A stretch of DNA of 64,000 nucleotides from Tolypothrix tenuis PCC 7101 (GCF_002368295.1 NZ_AP018248.1:5904979-5968978), one strand, 5' to 3'. Positions 43,529 through 52,980 are shown, counted from the stretch's first letter. The notes: generated by a model not told the origin, from the sequence alone. Numbers and translations: made by a program.

Positions 43529-44068
43529 CTAATGTGCAGGACAAGTAATAATGCATCCTTGGGGCCATATCGATAGCAAGTCTTCTCTTACCCAACCACT
43601 CGCATTATTTGGGAACTTGACACGATACCAACGATATTCACCTGCATTTTGGTAGGAATCTTCAACTGTCACCAAATCACCTGACAGGGCAGTGTGCAGC
43701 ACTTTGCTGTTTAAGCTATGAGAGGAACGCACGTTAATTTTATATCCACGCTCCCCAACTATAGTTGCATAACGCTTCTTGCTTGCCTGAAACTTAACTA
43801 AATCTCCTCGTATCCAACCGTTTGCTGTTCCTTCCACTGTTGGCTGCACATAGTACCAATAATCGCCATCATCGCCATAGGTAATGTTTAAAACCTCTAC
43901 ATTACTGCCCAATGGTAAGACTTCCTCTACAGAAGCTGTTAAAGATGCACTAGTTCGCAAATTGCTGTCAGTCGTCAAGGTTGCCGGACGAGCCATTGCA
44001 GGCAATACTGTATTCATTAATGCGCCAACAGTTAAAAATCCCACCGTTAGCTTTTTGATTAAACTCAT
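43529..44068 (-). CDS. exported double SH3b domain protein
   Basis: A 179-residue protein with a signal peptide (about 1-26, cleaved near AMA) and two bacterial SH3 domains (about 33-98 and 105-165). Each has the start LRTSASL / VRSSHSLNSKVL and a WIRGDLVKF / WVREDLLSI end. Such domains bind peptidoglycan or other wall components. The C-terminal IITCPAH has one Cys, with another in GCI. Role in the periplasm or wall is likely. Confidence 0.8.
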   Translation of the reverse strand: MSLIKKLTVGFLTVGALMNTVLPAMARPATLTTDSNLRTSASLTASVEEVLPLGSNVEVLNITYGDDGDYWYYVQPTVEGTANGWIRGDLVKFQASKKRYATIVGERGYKINVRSSHSLNSKVLHTALSGDLVTVEDSYQNAGEYRWYRVKFPNNASGWVREDLLSIWPQGCIITCPAH

Positions 44069-44267
44069 AAATTCCCCACAAGATATTCAATAACCAAAGA
44101 ATAAAATCGAACCCGCAAGCCAAGTTCACTAAATATAAATACAGAGAAAATCAGAACTTTTCCGAAAAAGCGAGTCTTCTGGTTAATCAAAAATCTTGTT
44201 TGTAGAATAATGAGTTTCTCCCTTTGATAGGGAAAAAGGGAAAAGGTTAAGGGGAAAAGGGAAACAA

Positions 44268-44310
44268 TTTTTCAACCCTTCCCCATTCCCCATTCCCCAT
44301 TCCCCAACCC
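44268..44310. repeat. CCCCATT heptamer repeat
   Basis: Three CCCCATT units plus a GGGAAAAAGGGAAAAGG stretch before it (about 44229-44262). It abuts the stop codon of the CDC48-like gene. Confidence 0.75.
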
Positions 44311-46172
44311 TATCCAGGCCGCTGCTCAGTCAACACCTGATAAGCATAATTAAAATCATCAGTAGTGATTCTGATATCAGCAGGTGCTGTCTGCCCTTGG
44401 GAACGGAAACGGCGAATTGCTTCCACAGCCGCTTGATTACACAGCAATGTCAAATCTGCACCATTCCAGCCTTTGGTCATCTCTGCCCAATATTCCAAAT
44501 CCACATCTTGCAGAGGTCGGCCTTGGCTATGAACTTTCAAAATTGACAGGCGACTGCTGAGATCTGGTAGATCTACTTTCATTTGTAAATCTAAGCGTCC
44601 AGCACGTAATAAAGCTGGATCTAGCGCATCAGGTCTATTGGTGGCACCAATTACTAAGATGGTAGTTCCTACTTGTAAACCATCTAATTCAGTGAGTAAT
44701 TGACCAACTACGCGATCGCTTACTCCAGAATCACCATTGTAACTGCCTCTAGCTGGGGCTAAGGTATCAATTTCATCAATAAATACTACGCAGGGATCGG
44801 CTTGTCTGGCTTTGGCAAATAGTTCCCTTACTGCTTGTTCGCTGGCTCCCACCCAACGGCTGAGTAATTCTGGGCCGTTGACACCAATAAAGTTGGCTCT
44901 GGCTTGGGAAGCTACAGCTTTGGCTAATAAGGTTTTACCAGTTCCCGGAGGCCCCCACAGTAATATGCCTTTGGGTGCTAGGGCTTTGGTTTGCAGATAC
45001 AGTTCTGGGTACAGTAACGCCCCTTCCACAGATTCGCGCAGGGTTTGTTTAATTGATTCCAAACCACCGATATCTTCCCAAGCTATATGAGGAACTTCAA
45101 CTTCTACACTTCGCAGTACCGCAGGTTTGATTTCCTTCAGGGCTTGTAAAAAGTCTGACTGGTTAACAGTCATATTTTCTGGAACTTTTTCCTCAATCGA
45201 AGGAACGTGACGACGTAATGCAGTGTAAGCAGCTTTTTGACAAACAGCTTTCAAATCAGCCCCCACAAATCCTACTGCTCTTTCAGCAATGAAATCCAGG
45301 TCAACTGTCCCATCTAAAGGCATTGCGCGGGTGAGAATTTGTAAAATCTCTTTACGCCCGTTGCAGTCGGGAATACGAAACTGAACTTCCCGGTCAAATC
45401 TTCCAGGGCGGCGCAAAGCCGGGTCAAGATGGTCGGGGCGATTTGTCGCCGCTAGGACAATTACACCTTGGCTTTGAGAGAAACCATCCATCAAACTCAA
45501 TAGTTGCGCTACCAGGCGTTTTTCTACTTCCCCTTCTACAGCGCTGCGGTCTGGAGCCAAACTATCAATTTCATCAATAAAGATAATACAGGGAGCATTT
45601 TTAGCAGCTTTCTCAAAAATTCCCCGCAGTCTTTGCTCGGCTTCACCGTAATATTTACTGATGACTTCTGGCCCAACGAGGGCGATATAGTTAACGCCGA
45701 GTTCTTCAGCTAAAGCGCGGGCGGTGAGAGTTTTACCTGTCCCTGGCGGCCCAACTAATAATACGCCACGTGTAGGTTCTAGACCCAGCTTTGCTAATAG
45801 ATCGGGACGTTTTAAGGGGATGGCAATCAGTTCCTTCAGTTCTTTGAGAACTTCACTCAATCCACCCACATCTTTGAGGCTATAACCCGAAGGTGCATCA
45901 GGTGGAATCACAGATTCAGAATTTCCCCCATTACCGCCACTGCCATTACCACCACCACCACCGGAATTAGCCGATGGTTGAGTGCGGAAGCGACTAGTAC
46001 CAACATCATTCGCCATATTATTAGGACGTGGCACATTCCCATAACGAGGAATACTACTCATCGGACGGGAATTAATTTGCACATCTGTTTTAATCTCGCC
46101 CTTTTCTACTTTTTCTTCTAGAGTTTTTACTAACTCTAAGAATTGTTCAAATCCCTTAAATAACTCACTCAT
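44310..46172 (-). CDS. CDC48-like double AAA ATPase, gas vesicle-linked
   Basis: A 620-residue protein. N-terminus about 1-45 is helical (FKGFEQFLELVKTLEEKVEK), followed by a Gly/Asn-rich linker (GGGGGNGSGGNGG). Two AAA modules: D1 about 95-320 (GPPGTGKT, IIFIDEIDSLAP, PGRFDRE) and D2 about 365-600 (GPPGTGKT, VVFIDEIDTLAP, GRLDLQ), each with Walker A, B and Arg-finger features. CDC48/VCP-type motors unfold or extract proteins. It lacks the canonical CDC48 N-domain. The 48-bp gap to the ArsA-like gene and its place after the GvpL/F gene suggest a common operon, with a possible role in gas vesicle assembly (inference). Confidence 0.88.
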   Translation of the reverse strand: MSELFKGFEQFLELVKTLEEKVEKGEIKTDVQINSRPMSSIPRYGNVPRPNNMANDVGTSRFRTQPSANSGGGGGNGSGGNGGNSESVIPPDAPSGYSLKDVGGLSEVLKELKELIAIPLKRPDLLAKLGLEPTRGVLLVGPPGTGKTLTARALAEELGVNYIALVGPEVISKYYGEAEQRLRGIFEKAAKNAPCIIFIDEIDSLAPDRSAVEGEVEKRLVAQLLSLMDGFSQSQGVIVLAATNRPDHLDPALRRPGRFDREVQFRIPDCNGRKEILQILTRAMPLDGTVDLDFIAERAVGFVGADLKAVCQKAAYTALRRHVPSIEEKVPENMTVNQSDFLQALKEIKPAVLRSVEVEVPHIAWEDIGGLESIKQTLRESVEGALLYPELYLQTKALAPKGILLWGPPGTGKTLLAKAVASQARANFIGVNGPELLSRWVGASEQAVRELFAKARQADPCVVFIDEIDTLAPARGSYNGDSGVSDRVVGQLLTELDGLQVGTTILVIGATNRPDALDPALLRAGRLDLQMKVDLPDLSSRLSILKVHSQGRPLQDVDLEYWAEMTKGWNGADLTLLCNQAAVEAIRRFRSQGQTAPADIRITTDDFNYAYQVLTEQRPG

Positions 46173-46220
46173 AAAATACCTCAGATAGTTGACTTAAAAA
46201 ATCCCAATTTTTTCTGGCAT

Positions 46221-48128
46221 TTAGCTGTTATTGGCAATTAATTCTTCAAATTCAAATAACAGATGTGCTGCACATTGAACTCTCACCACCGGCTCTACAG
46301 AACGTGGTAAATTCGGTAAGCGGATAATTGTCTGTTCGGGAAACAAACTGCTATCAATTTCCGCTTGTGAACTGTAGCGATTTTGCACCACATAAGGTTG
46401 ATTAACTCCCATCTTTTTCAAAGATTCTGTTAATCTAATATGTTCAGCAATAATTGCCGCTTCTGCCTGAATTACACCAATAAATTGCGTATCTCGGGGA
46501 TTTTTTAACTTCTTTTGTGCCTGTACAACTTGTTGCCGTAAACCCCGTAACCGCCCAATTACATCTACATGACCCAAAACATTTTGATATTTCATCCACA
46601 GCTTAAATATCCAGGTTAACCAATCTCCTAAAGCCGATGGCATTTCCAAAAAGCGCAGGAGATGGCCTGTAGGTGCTGTATCTAAAATAATTAAATCTGC
46701 TTGGTTACTATCTAATAGATCCATCACAGTGACCAGAGATAATATCTCATCAATACCAGGTAAAGCTTGAGACATAATTTGCCGCCAAGCTTCTGGTAAG
46801 TAAGCAACATTCACTGTGGAATCTGTTTGCGAGCCTTCCCCACTAATCATATCTGCTAATTCCCACAGATAATCTGAACGGAATTTGTCGATTACTTTAG
46901 TTTCATCAACTTCCTGTCCGCTCAAATTCGCAGTTAGCATTACAGGCTCATGTCCCAAAGTTTGCCCAAAAGCATCTCCTAAAGAATGAGCCGGATCTAT
47001 GGAAATTACTCGAATTTTTTTATGGGGATAATGCTGGGCGCAAGCCCAACCTATAGCGGCTGCTACTGTGGTTTTACCTACACCTCCTTTACCACCCACA
47101 ATAATTAATTGACATCCTTGAGCTAAAAAATCACCAAAACTAGGCAAGATTTTATTTGGCCATTGAATTATTGGTGGTGGTGCAATCTCAACATGATCAA
47201 TTGTTTGAATTTGGGCAGCTAAACTATCTAACAACTTGCTACCTAAGGGAGGCGCTTGTTGTTGAGGTACGATGAATACAGGTTTTTCAGGTGCTATCTG
47301 TAAGTATTTGTTGAGTAAATTTTGCTGTTCAGCATAACGGTCTGTTTCTAGTTCATTATCTGTCAAACAGCGATTGACAAATAATCCGGCATAGGGAACT
47401 TCTAAATCTTTTAAACTAGCTAAAAAGCGCTCAGTTTCTAACAAACACATCGGTTCTGAAACTGCTACTACTAAACAGCCAGTAAATTTCTCATCTTGCA
47501 GTAAGCGTCTGCCTTCTGCTAATTGAAATTTCATGTCAATCAAGAAGCGATCAACATCATCTTCTGTGTAATTACCCGTGAAACTTTTGGTAATCACTCG
47601 ATGTTTTTCTTGGAATAATTCAAAAGAATTTAAAATAACATCTAAAAAATCTTTTAATCGTAATAAATTTAATGTATGCCCAGAAGGAGCCATATCGAGA
47701 ACTACCCGATCCACCTGCTTTTCTGAAAGCAGACGTTGAATTTCTAGCAAACCCATAAGTTCGTTTAAACCCGGCCAATTTAAATCCCAAACTGGTGCTA
47801 GGTCTTCGCCATCTGCTAAACTGCCTCGTTCAACTAGTAATTCTAAAAAACGGCTATACTTTGCTTTAAATTCTAACAGCAGCTTTTGGGCATCTAATGC
47901 TTGCACGCTCAAATTAGGCAAATCGGCTAAGGGTAAAGCTGTGTCGTTCACTTCTGCAAGTAAGACATCGCCTAAAGAATGTGCTGGATCTGTAGAAAGT
48001 AACAAAATTCTTTCTTGAGGAAATTTCTTAGCCCAATAACGTGCAAAACTGCAAGAGATGGTGGTTTTACCAACCCCACCTTTGCCGCTAAACATGACTA
48101 AATTAAGTAAGTCGTAGTGGTTCATCAT
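46221..48128 (-). CDS. ArsA/Get3-family double ATPase, gas vesicle-linked
   Basis: A 635-residue protein of two homologous halves, each with a deviant Walker A motif (FSGKGGVGKTT near residue 14 and VGGKGGVGKTT near 338) and Get3/ArsA signature AHSLGD (twice). Switch segments VLDMAPSGHTL and LDTAPTGHLLR are intact. ArsA energises arsenite pumping; Get3 relatives carry tail-anchored membrane proteins. With no arsB nearby and in a row with GvpL/F and CDC48-like genes (38 and 48 bp apart), I infer a chaperone role for hydrophobic gas vesicle proteins. Confidence 0.88.
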   Translation of the reverse strand: MMNHYDLLNLVMFSGKGGVGKTTISCSFARYWAKKFPQERILLLSTDPAHSLGDVLLAEVNDTALPLADLPNLSVQALDAQKLLLEFKAKYSRFLELLVERGSLADGEDLAPVWDLNWPGLNELMGLLEIQRLLSEKQVDRVVLDMAPSGHTLNLLRLKDFLDVILNSFELFQEKHRVITKSFTGNYTEDDVDRFLIDMKFQLAEGRRLLQDEKFTGCLVVAVSEPMCLLETERFLASLKDLEVPYAGLFVNRCLTDNELETDRYAEQQNLLNKYLQIAPEKPVFIVPQQQAPPLGSKLLDSLAAQIQTIDHVEIAPPPIIQWPNKILPSFGDFLAQGCQLIIVGGKGGVGKTTVAAAIGWACAQHYPHKKIRVISIDPAHSLGDAFGQTLGHEPVMLTANLSGQEVDETKVIDKFRSDYLWELADMISGEGSQTDSTVNVAYLPEAWRQIMSQALPGIDEILSLVTVMDLLDSNQADLIILDTAPTGHLLRFLEMPSALGDWLTWIFKLWMKYQNVLGHVDVIGRLRGLRQQVVQAQKKLKNPRDTQFIGVIQAEAAIIAEHIRLTESLKKMGVNQPYVVQNRYSSQAEIDSSLFPEQTIIRLPNLPRSVEPVVRVQCAAHLLFEFEELIANNS

Positions 48129-48165
48129 AAACCTAGAAATTTATAGCAAAGCTGGTAAATAATAG

Positions 48166-48903
48166 TCAAACAAAGTGATAAGGAGGTAATCCTTCTCCTA
48201 AGCAGAAATCCCAACGGGGGCAAGCTTCTTGCCAAGTTAAAAACTGCTCTAAAAATAAAAGTTTGTCTTGATGGTTAACTAAAAAGTAAACCCGAATTTC
48301 TTCGCCTTTATCTTGAACAATCACGGCAGATTGATAAATGTCGGTGATGAGATTAACCAGACTGGATTTTTCTTCAGCCTGGGCAATCATGTAAGCTTTT
48401 TGATTTTCAAAATGCTGTTTTTTGGCTAAGAAATAATCTCTACCTCCACCTACAGGGGATTTTACAGGTTCTTGAAAAATCCGAGGTAGGAGTTTTAAAT
48501 TATATTCAGTTTTTCCTTGAATATAATCTAATTTCTCACGATACTCTGCACCGTGAGATTCTATATGCTTGAGTAATGTGGCTGGAGAAGCAAAAGAAGT
48601 ACCAAAACGCAAAGGTAAAATTGTGGTTTGTTGAAATAGTTCACGAATAATGCGATCGTGAGCTAAAACCATTTTGATAACTTGTTCATCATTATTTTGC
48701 ACTGATTCTAAAGATATTCCTGGCTCGACAACGGCAGAAATCCCAGAACCATGAATTAAGAATAACTGACTAGTATTGCCCTCTGGTAAATTTAAGGGAA
48801 TATCAGGAGTATTAAAAAAAGCATAAGTGTAGAGATTTAATGATTCCATTCTGGCAACCAAATCAAAATGAGTGAGAATTGTGTTTGTTTTTAGTGCATC
48901 CAT
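48166..48903 (-). CDS. GvpL/GvpF family gas vesicle protein
   Basis: A 245-residue protein of the GvpL/F family: the N-terminal LYTYAFFNTPDIPLNLPEG strand set, VLAHDRIIRELFQQTTILPLRFGTSF (the most conserved region) and a C-terminal alpha/beta part with YQSAVIVQDKG and VYFLVNHQDKLLFLEQFL. GvpF/L proteins take part in nucleation and in chaperoning GvpA. It sits after gvpV, where other cyanobacteria have gvpW, also a GvpL/F-type protein, so it may be that gene. It starts the row that continues to the ArsA-like and CDC48-like ATPases. Confidence 0.87.
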   Translation of the reverse strand: MDALKTNTILTHFDLVARMESLNLYTYAFFNTPDIPLNLPEGNTSQLFLIHGSGISAVVEPGISLESVQNNDEQVIKMVLAHDRIIRELFQQTTILPLRFGTSFASPATLLKHIESHGAEYREKLDYIQGKTEYNLKLLPRIFQEPVKSPVGGGRDYFLAKKQHFENQKAYMIAQAEEKSSLVNLITDIYQSAVIVQDKGEEIRVYFLVNHQDKLLFLEQFLTWQEACPRWDFCLGEGLPPYHFV

Positions 48904-48997
48904 ACTGACACAAAGTTTAAAAAATATTAAATATATTTTTATCCTTTACAATCCGATTTTCTTGGTTATAATACAATCAATTGTTCAGGAAAATTAA

Positions 48998-49315
48998 ATG
49001 AAAAATCTTCGTAATCGCGGCACAATTAGACCTAAAGTAACTACTATGCCTCGTAGTAAATCGGAAGCTTCTAGCCAGTTAGAACTCTATAAACTTGTAA
49101 CAGAACAGCAAAGAATTAAGCAGGAGTTACATTTTATAGAACAGCGGACAGTTATTTTAAAACAGCGTTTGAATTCCCTAAAAGACCAGATAGCCGACAC
49201 CGAACAAAATATTAATAAATTACGCCAATCCGACCATAGACATCCTAATTTACCTAAGCGTCCTAATATCTTTTTTGAAGCTAACAATTACCAAGCTTTT
49301 GAAATTGAATATTAA
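48998..49315 (+). CDS. gvpV: gas vesicle protein GvpV
   Basis: A 105-residue protein: basic N-terminus with RGTIRPKVTTMPRSKSEASS and then a long coiled coil (about 28-78, LYKLVTEQQRIKQELHFIEQ). This matches GvpV of cyanobacterial gas vesicle clusters as I remember it. It lies on the plus strand, opposite to all other gvp genes here, so it is transcribed separately and diverges from the GvpL/F gene by 94 bp. A terminator follows. Confidence 0.78.
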   Translation: MKNLRNRGTIRPKVTTMPRSKSEASSQLELYKLVTEQQRIKQELHFIEQRTVILKQRLNSLKDQIADTEQNINKLRQSDHRHPNLPKRPNIFFEANNYQAFEIEY

Positions 49316-49368
49316 GTTTCAAATTTTTCAGTAATTAGCTACTATTAGAACAAGTAACATTAAATTAT

Positions 49369-49391
49369 TAACCCGCAAATGCGGGTTTTTA
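49369..49391. terminator. bidirectional terminator between gvpV and gvpG
   Basis: AACCCGC-AAAT-GCGGGTTTTTAAT: a 7-bp stem with a T run on the plus strand and a shorter one on the minus strand. Confidence 0.75.
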
Positions 49392-49426
49392 ATTTAATTA
49401 TCTATAAAATTAATTGGCTGATAATG

Positions 49427-49819
49427 TTAGGGCGATAAGACTAGATTTTCATTATCTTCATATTTTTTAGCGCCTCGAAATGCCTCTGCAAGTACTTTAT
49501 CTTCCTCAACTTCAGCTATGAAGTAAGTTGGCTCTAATTCATCCTCTTCATCTTCTGCAGATTCAGCTTCTAAACGAGCTTTTTCTTCTTCCAAAGCTTG
49601 GATTTTCAGCAGTAGTTCTTCTTCTTGCTCCTCAAAGTCCTCTTCAGAAATTTCGCCAATATCAAAAGAAAGTTGCAGACTGAGTAATTGTTTATGCAAA
49701 TTCTCTTGCGCGTCAAATTCTGTATCAGTACGCTCTTGAATTTGTTCTCCAATCCACATCAACCCACTAATTGGCCCCATAACTGGAAATAGTAAAATCT
49801 TGCCAAGCATAATCATCAC
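49427..49819 (-). CDS. gvpG: gas vesicle protein GvpG
   Basis: A 130-residue protein. The hydrophobic start (LGKILLFPVMGPISGLMWIGEQI) and the helix with QENLHKQLLSLQLSFDIGEIS and EEDFEEQEEELLLKI are diagnostic for GvpG, an accessory assembly protein. An acidic tail (AESAEDEEDELE) is longer than in many homologues. It lies 6 bp after gvpF. Start: ATG at 49819 or 49816. Confidence 0.9.
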   Translation of the reverse strand: MMIMLGKILLFPVMGPISGLMWIGEQIQERTDTEFDAQENLHKQLLSLQLSFDIGEISEEDFEEQEEELLLKIQALEEEKARLEAESAEDEEDELEPTYFIAEVEEDKVLAEAFRGAKKYEDNENLVLSP

Positions 49820-49825
49820 CTCCGA

Positions 49826-50560
49826 TTAGGAAATCTGAGCAAATGTATAAGGTGCAGTAAAATTGTTGTAGCGAATACGTAAGCGATCGCCAAATTTTTT
49901 GTCTATAGCTTCTACACGTTGGCTAAATAAAGCTTCCTGATCCCAAGGAATGAGAAAAGCAGCGTTGTAGATCATTTCTTCCATCATCGGTTCGCTTTCT
50001 ACAACTTCTTCTGCCAAGGGTTTGAGTTCATCAAAGAAAGTTTTAATTACAGCTTCTTTGCGTTGCTGTAAATTACTTTCAATCAACTGCCCAATTTCAA
50101 TCACTTCCTCCATACTCAAATTTTTGCCTTCCATCTGGTCGCGCTTTTGCTTCAAGTCGGGATTAGACTGCATCATTGCTTGTAATTCCGCCTTGGTATC
50201 CCACAAAATTTTGACGCTGACTTCTCGTTTACCCGCCAATTTTTGAAACAGATCTCGCAGCTGTCGCTCACATGGTTGGATTAGTTGTGAAATCACTGTT
50301 TCCCAATTTTTCACAACTAATCCAAACCGCAGAGGTAACAATGTCCGAAAGCCTTCCTGCATTGCTTGTTCTAAAACTTTTTCATGGCTGATTAAATTCC
50401 GCCGCGAAGCTAAATATTTTTCTTGTTTAGCATCTGAGTATAAAAAGGTAAAACCTTCAACTACTTGGCTATAAACAGGTTGGGAATCCAATCCTTTCAG
50501 GCTATCTGTTGAGGGAATCGGATCGGAAAAAATACCGTACAAATAAAGACCAGCATCCAT
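49826..50560 (-). CDS. gvpF: gas vesicle protein GvpF
   Basis: A 244-residue GvpF/L protein: LYLYGIFSDPIPSTDSLKGL opening, SHEKVLEQAMQEGFRTLLPLRFG core, and a C-terminal domain ending NNFTAPYTFAQIS, typical of GvpF. GvpF is thought to act in early vesicle formation, binding GvpA. It is between gvpK and gvpG with gaps of 7 and 6 bp, in one operon. Confidence 0.93.
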   Translation of the reverse strand: MDAGLYLYGIFSDPIPSTDSLKGLDSQPVYSQVVEGFTFLYSDAKQEKYLASRRNLISHEKVLEQAMQEGFRTLLPLRFGLVVKNWETVISQLIQPCERQLRDLFQKLAGKREVSVKILWDTKAELQAMMQSNPDLKQKRDQMEGKNLSMEEVIEIGQLIESNLQQRKEAVIKTFFDELKPLAEEVVESEPMMEEMIYNAAFLIPWDQEALFSQRVEAIDKKFGDRLRIRYNNFTAPYTFAQIS

Positions 50561-50567
50561 AACAAAA

Positions 50568-51050
50568 TTACTTTGTATTTAAAGGTTTTGAGGTTAAAAC
50601 TAACCGCAATTTAGCGTGAATTAAATTGAGTTGAGCAACGCCTAAATCTAGTTCTCCATCCACCACAACTCCGGTGTTCAATAGACGGTCTAAAAGTTCT
50701 AATACAGATGGAGTATTTCCGGTTTCACCGGGATAATAAGATCCAGCAGCAGGTAAAAGACTACCAAGTTCTCCTAAATGGATATTTAAGTCTGCTGGAT
50801 CAATCTCAAAAATCTGACATAAATTTAAAACTTGTTCCTCTAACTTTTGCAAACTTTCTGCAGCTCGCTCTAAGTCAGATTCACTAAGGCACTCCTCTTC
50901 CATACGTCGGATTACTTGAGCTTCCATCAGCTGACGGATTAGTTCCACTACAGTTAAGAGTAAAGGAACTAAGCCAGCTTGGTTATTAGCTTTGGAATTG
51001 GTAGCTAGCAAATCGTTGGAATTTTCAGATGGAGTGCAAACCATTGCCAT
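50568..51050 (-). CDS. gvpK: gas vesicle protein GvpK
   Basis: A 160-residue protein with GvpK hallmarks: VELIRQLMEAQVIRRMEEE, the SDLERAAESLQKLEEQV helix, and LLDRLLNTGVVVDGELDLGV, which resembles the GvpA core. It is an accessory protein needed for vesicle assembly. Part of the gvp operon, 62 bp after gvpJ. Confidence 0.93.
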   Translation of the reverse strand: MAMVCTPSENSNDLLATNSKANNQAGLVPLLLTVVELIRQLMEAQVIRRMEEECLSESDLERAAESLQKLEEQVLNLCQIFEIDPADLNIHLGELGSLLPAAGSYYPGETGNTPSVLELLDRLLNTGVVVDGELDLGVAQLNLIHAKLRLVLTSKPLNTK

Positions 51051-51112
51051 GATGCCACCTTTTGTTAATTGTTTTGTAGCGCTTGAATTGTTGGGATGTA
51101 AGTCTACTTAGC

Positions 51113-51556
51113 CTAGTCATTAGGCTGATTCATTGGCAATGGCACGTTTTCTTCATCGCTTTGGCCATTATCTTCAGCATTGACTGGAAATAGTTCTGGA
51201 TTGTTGATCTTAGCAGCAGTTAGCGAACGTAACTGTGCTTCTAAACTTTCCAATCGCTGCTGAAGTTGTTGGTTTTCCTCAACTAAACGTTGAGATTTGC
51301 TACTGAGGTAAGGGTCATTTTCCCACCAATTAATGCCCAACTCTTTAGCTTTATCAACGGAGGAAATTAATAAGCGGATACGGATATGCAGAAGTTCTGT
51401 AGAGGCGATAGATACAGAAATATCACCAGCAATCACAATTCCCTTATCTAAAACTCGCTCGAGAATATCTGCCAAGGTAGAACCTTGAGTAGATGTAGTA
51501 ATAGCTCGGCTGGAGTTAGATTGAGAACGTGTTGGCAGGATGGGTGTAGTAGTCAC
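51113..51556 (-). CDS. gvpJ: gas vesicle protein GvpJ
   Basis: A 147-residue GvpA-family protein: GvpA-like core STLADILERVLDKGIVIAGD, then IRIRLLISSVDKAKELGINW, followed by a coiled coil (about 83-108) and a charged tail. GvpJ is a minor shell or cap protein needed for vesicle formation. It is 70 bp after gvpN. Confidence 0.92.
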   Translation of the reverse strand: MTTTPILPTRSQSNSSRAITTSTQGSTLADILERVLDKGIVIAGDISVSIASTELLHIRIRLLISSVDKAKELGINWWENDPYLSSKSQRLVEENQQLQQRLESLEAQLRSLTAAKINNPELFPVNAEDNGQSDEENVPLPMNQPND

Positions 51557-51626
51557 GATGAATTAAACTCTTGAATGAAATTAACCACAGTCTTGATTGA
51601 GTACTAAGCTTTATTTGAGGAAAACA

Positions 51627-52673
51627 TTAGTTGGGTTGGTCGCTTAACAAGCTTTCATCTAGTGTCACTGGTTCTGCGATCGCATCTGTTTGTGGTTCGG
51701 CTTCACCAACTATTTCGGACTCAGCCACATCATAGGGATCGCTATCATCAACTGGCTCTACTGGTTTTACTTGTACGTGGTTCAGCAATTCCAGAAACAG
51801 CGTTGTAGCATCACTTGCAGATAAATTGGTGCGATTGAACAAAACATCTGCACAAATTTCGCGGAAATCTGTATTTTCAGGTGTGACCAAAATATCGTGT
51901 TCTGCACATACTTTTGCAACCATCAAACAAGACCGCAAGCCAGAAGTTTTTTCAGCACCAGTTGCTGAACGAAATGCTTTGACTAAGCGCGCAATTAACT
52001 GAGCATACTCGTGATGAATACCTGTTTTATGAGTTAAGATTTCAATCTGAGTTTGCTCATCTGGTTCCGGCATATTAATAGTTACCAACCGATCCATCAA
52101 AGCATCTTGAGTAGAGTGAACCCCGCAGTATTCTTCTGGATTGGAGGTAAAAATAGCCCGGAATTTGGGGTGAACGTGTAAATATTCGGGCTGATTGCTG
52201 CTAGGTGGAAGGGTGAGGATTTTTTCTTCTAAAGCAGACAGTAAAACGTTATTTACTTCTGGACGTGAACGGTTAAACTCGTCGTAGACTAAGGTTAAAC
52301 CTTCCCGACAAGCTAAAGTTAAGCGAGAATCAACCCAATTTTGTTTGAGTTCGTCTTCAACTTTCAGAACGTTGTGAATATAATTGTCTAATAATTTTTT
52401 ATGTGTATAGCCAGATTCGCTGCCGATTAAATCAGAACTTTTAAATTCGTCATCTCCGAAAATCAACATGATTGGTCTATCTAGACAATTAGCTAAATGC
52501 ATAGCTAAGGTCGTTTTACCTGTACCAGCTGGCCCGCGTAAATGAATAGCAAATCCTGATGTGAGATAACGCAACGCTCGAATTGCTACTTTTTCAATAG
52601 CTGGTGTGACTACAAACTGACCAGGACGGACACGAAGAACAGCTCTTTTTTTATGATTTTCGGTATTAGTCAT
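51627..52673 (-). CDS. gvpN: gas vesicle ATPase GvpN
   Basis: A 348-residue MoxR-type AAA+ ATPase: Walker A GPAGTGKTT, Walker B LVYDEFNRSRPEV, sensor 1 AIFTSNPEEY. GvpN drives elongation of vesicles. The C-terminal 60 residues (after VKPVEPVDD) are acidic and look disordered. It lies 364 bp after gvpC, with a hairpin between. Confidence 0.93.
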   Translation of the reverse strand: MTNTENHKKRAVLRVRPGQFVVTPAIEKVAIRALRYLTSGFAIHLRGPAGTGKTTLAMHLANCLDRPIMLIFGDDEFKSSDLIGSESGYTHKKLLDNYIHNVLKVEDELKQNWVDSRLTLACREGLTLVYDEFNRSRPEVNNVLLSALEEKILTLPPSSNQPEYLHVHPKFRAIFTSNPEEYCGVHSTQDALMDRLVTINMPEPDEQTQIEILTHKTGIHHEYAQLIARLVKAFRSATGAEKTSGLRSCLMVAKVCAEHDILVTPENTDFREICADVLFNRTNLSASDATTLFLELLNHVQVKPVEPVDDSDPYDVAESEIVGEAEPQTDAIAEPVTLDESLLSDQPN

Positions 52674-52933
52674 AAGTTAATGATGGTGGGAAGAGAACTT
52701 TACAAAAAAAACACAACATTCGATGCGTAAATGACATCAATGTGGTAAGATAGGAGCAGAAACTATAAATAAAGCTCTATCGATTGTTGTTACCATCAAT
52801 ATTCGTTAGAGTTATTTATTGTTCACTGATTGAAACGAGATACAGGTTGTTAGTTTTTTTTACTAAAGCCTTGTAATCAGTGCCGATATATGTTATTTAA
52901 GTTTCGTGCTAAAACTCATTGTTGAATTTGACT

Positions 52934-52980
52934 ACCCCCTGGTCTTACCAGTTTTTACCTGGAAGATTAGGGGGTTTTAC
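52934..52980. terminator. hairpin between gvpC and gvpN
   Basis: A CCCCCT / AGGGGG outer stem with inner TCTT/AAGA and CCAG/CTGG pairs (52934-52973). The T run is on the plus strand (TTTTACTATTT), so for gvpC-to-gvpN transcription it would act as an attenuating or processing hairpin. Confidence 0.5.

Noticed and set aside
45500..48128. Arsenic-resistance operon reading of the ArsA-like gene
   Set aside because: No arsB, arsD or arsR nearby; the row with GvpL/F points to gas vesicles. The arsM/arsS pair is 9 kb away on the other strand.
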